The notes under the pieces are model-generated. The model was given only the letters and a program-made list of their open reading frames with translations, did no database searches and was not told the origin of the DNA. A DNA stretch of 29,407 nucleotides, taken from assembly GCA_021732965.1 (NCBI GenBank), contig JAKFVZ010000408.1:1-29407 (forward strand), in the 5' to 3' direction. Positions 29,318-29,407 of this stretch are shown here, piece by piece (the stretch's first letter is position 1; every line of letters starts with the position of its first letter). The DNA comes from Reyranella sp. (GTDB taxonomy: Bacteria > Pseudomonadota > Alphaproteobacteria > Reyranellales > Reyranellaceae). The position numbers were made by a program, and so were the translations under genes.

Positions 29318-29407
29318 TTACCGGCCGCCCCGGAAGTGGTCATGGATTTTCTGGGCGAGTGCGCTGGAGATTCCCGGCACCGACTTGATGTCCTCCAGCG
29401 TGGCACC
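29318..29407 (-). CDS. uvrC: Excinuclease ABC subunit C, C-terminal end (partial)
   Basis: The last 29 codons of a gene entering from the right edge are visible on the minus strand. They read ATLEDIKSVPGISSALAQ then KIHDHF and end at TAA (29318-29320). This is the second hairpin of the helix-hairpin-helix DNA-binding domain that closes UvrC (the usual wording is VPGISxxLAxxIYxxFH). UvrC makes the two incisions in nucleotide excision repair. Its position directly before pgsA supports the call, and most of the gene lies outside the window. Confidence 0.85.
   Translation of the reverse strand, partial: GATLEDIKSVPGISSALAQKIHDHFRGGR

Overview
This 29.4 kb window looks like an alphaproteobacterial chromosome segment. 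Most of it has high G+C (about two thirds), dense codirectional operons with 4-base ATGA/GTGA overlaps, and alphaproteobacterial signatures: the uvrC-pgsA-moaD-moaE string, a petP/petR-like regulator pair, a phasin with PhaR-like operator sequences, UbiK, and dense intergenic palindromes. A Reyranella- or Rhizobiales/Rhodospirillales-like host is a guess; the sequence alone does not fix the genus. No rRNA, tRNA, CRISPR array, transposase or integrase was found, and no gap between genes exceeds 300 bases.

Left end (1-1728): three genes with visibly lower G+C (45-55% in sampled stretches) and different codon use, tightly packed. They encode the C-terminus of a small unknown protein, an HTH-containing unknown, and a protein with a Cys-centred motif resembling permuted papain-like hydrolases. 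This looks like a horizontally acquired accessory module and is the best candidate for an undescribed system.

1816-7332: a GntR/FCD regulator with a perfect palindrome upstream, followed by a polar-amino-acid-type ABC transporter (binding protein, two permeases, ATPase), a fold-type IV aminotransferase homologue lacking the expected lysine, and a GST-like protein. The segment closes with an alphaproteobacterial interspersed palindromic repeat. 7334-11291 (minus): ubiK-hyuA-hyuB, a hydantoinase/oxoprolinase-type pair downstream of a ubiquinone-biosynthesis accessory gene.

11361-14519 (plus): enoyl-CoA hydratase, proC, a TetR-type regulator, a phasin with a well-formed promoter and TGCA-type operators, a strong terminator, and csaA. 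14528-18449: a perfect 18-bp inverted repeat, then a minus-strand operon of a Bug-type solute receptor, an Fe(II)/2-oxoglutarate dioxygenase and an isocitrate-lyase/PEP-mutase-family lyase. A HutC/UTRA regulator is divergent to it, so this looks like an uncharacterised catabolic unit for an organic acid.

18463-23150: a 190-bp multi-hairpin repeat element, then (minus) a petP-like MarR regulator, a petR-like OmpR regulator, an EnvZ-like kinase and a branched-chain aminotransferase. On the plus strand there is a GST gene broken by an apparent one-base deletion. 23187-27886: a second branched-chain-type aminotransferase, then a TPP riboswitch driving thiO-thiS-thiG-thiE and a ThiF-rhodanese fusion. 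After a second copy of the palindromic repeat comes the convergent uvrC-pgsA-moaD-moaE operon. The window therefore places two GG-tailed sulfur carriers (ThiS, MoaD) beside a single E1-rhodanese protein.
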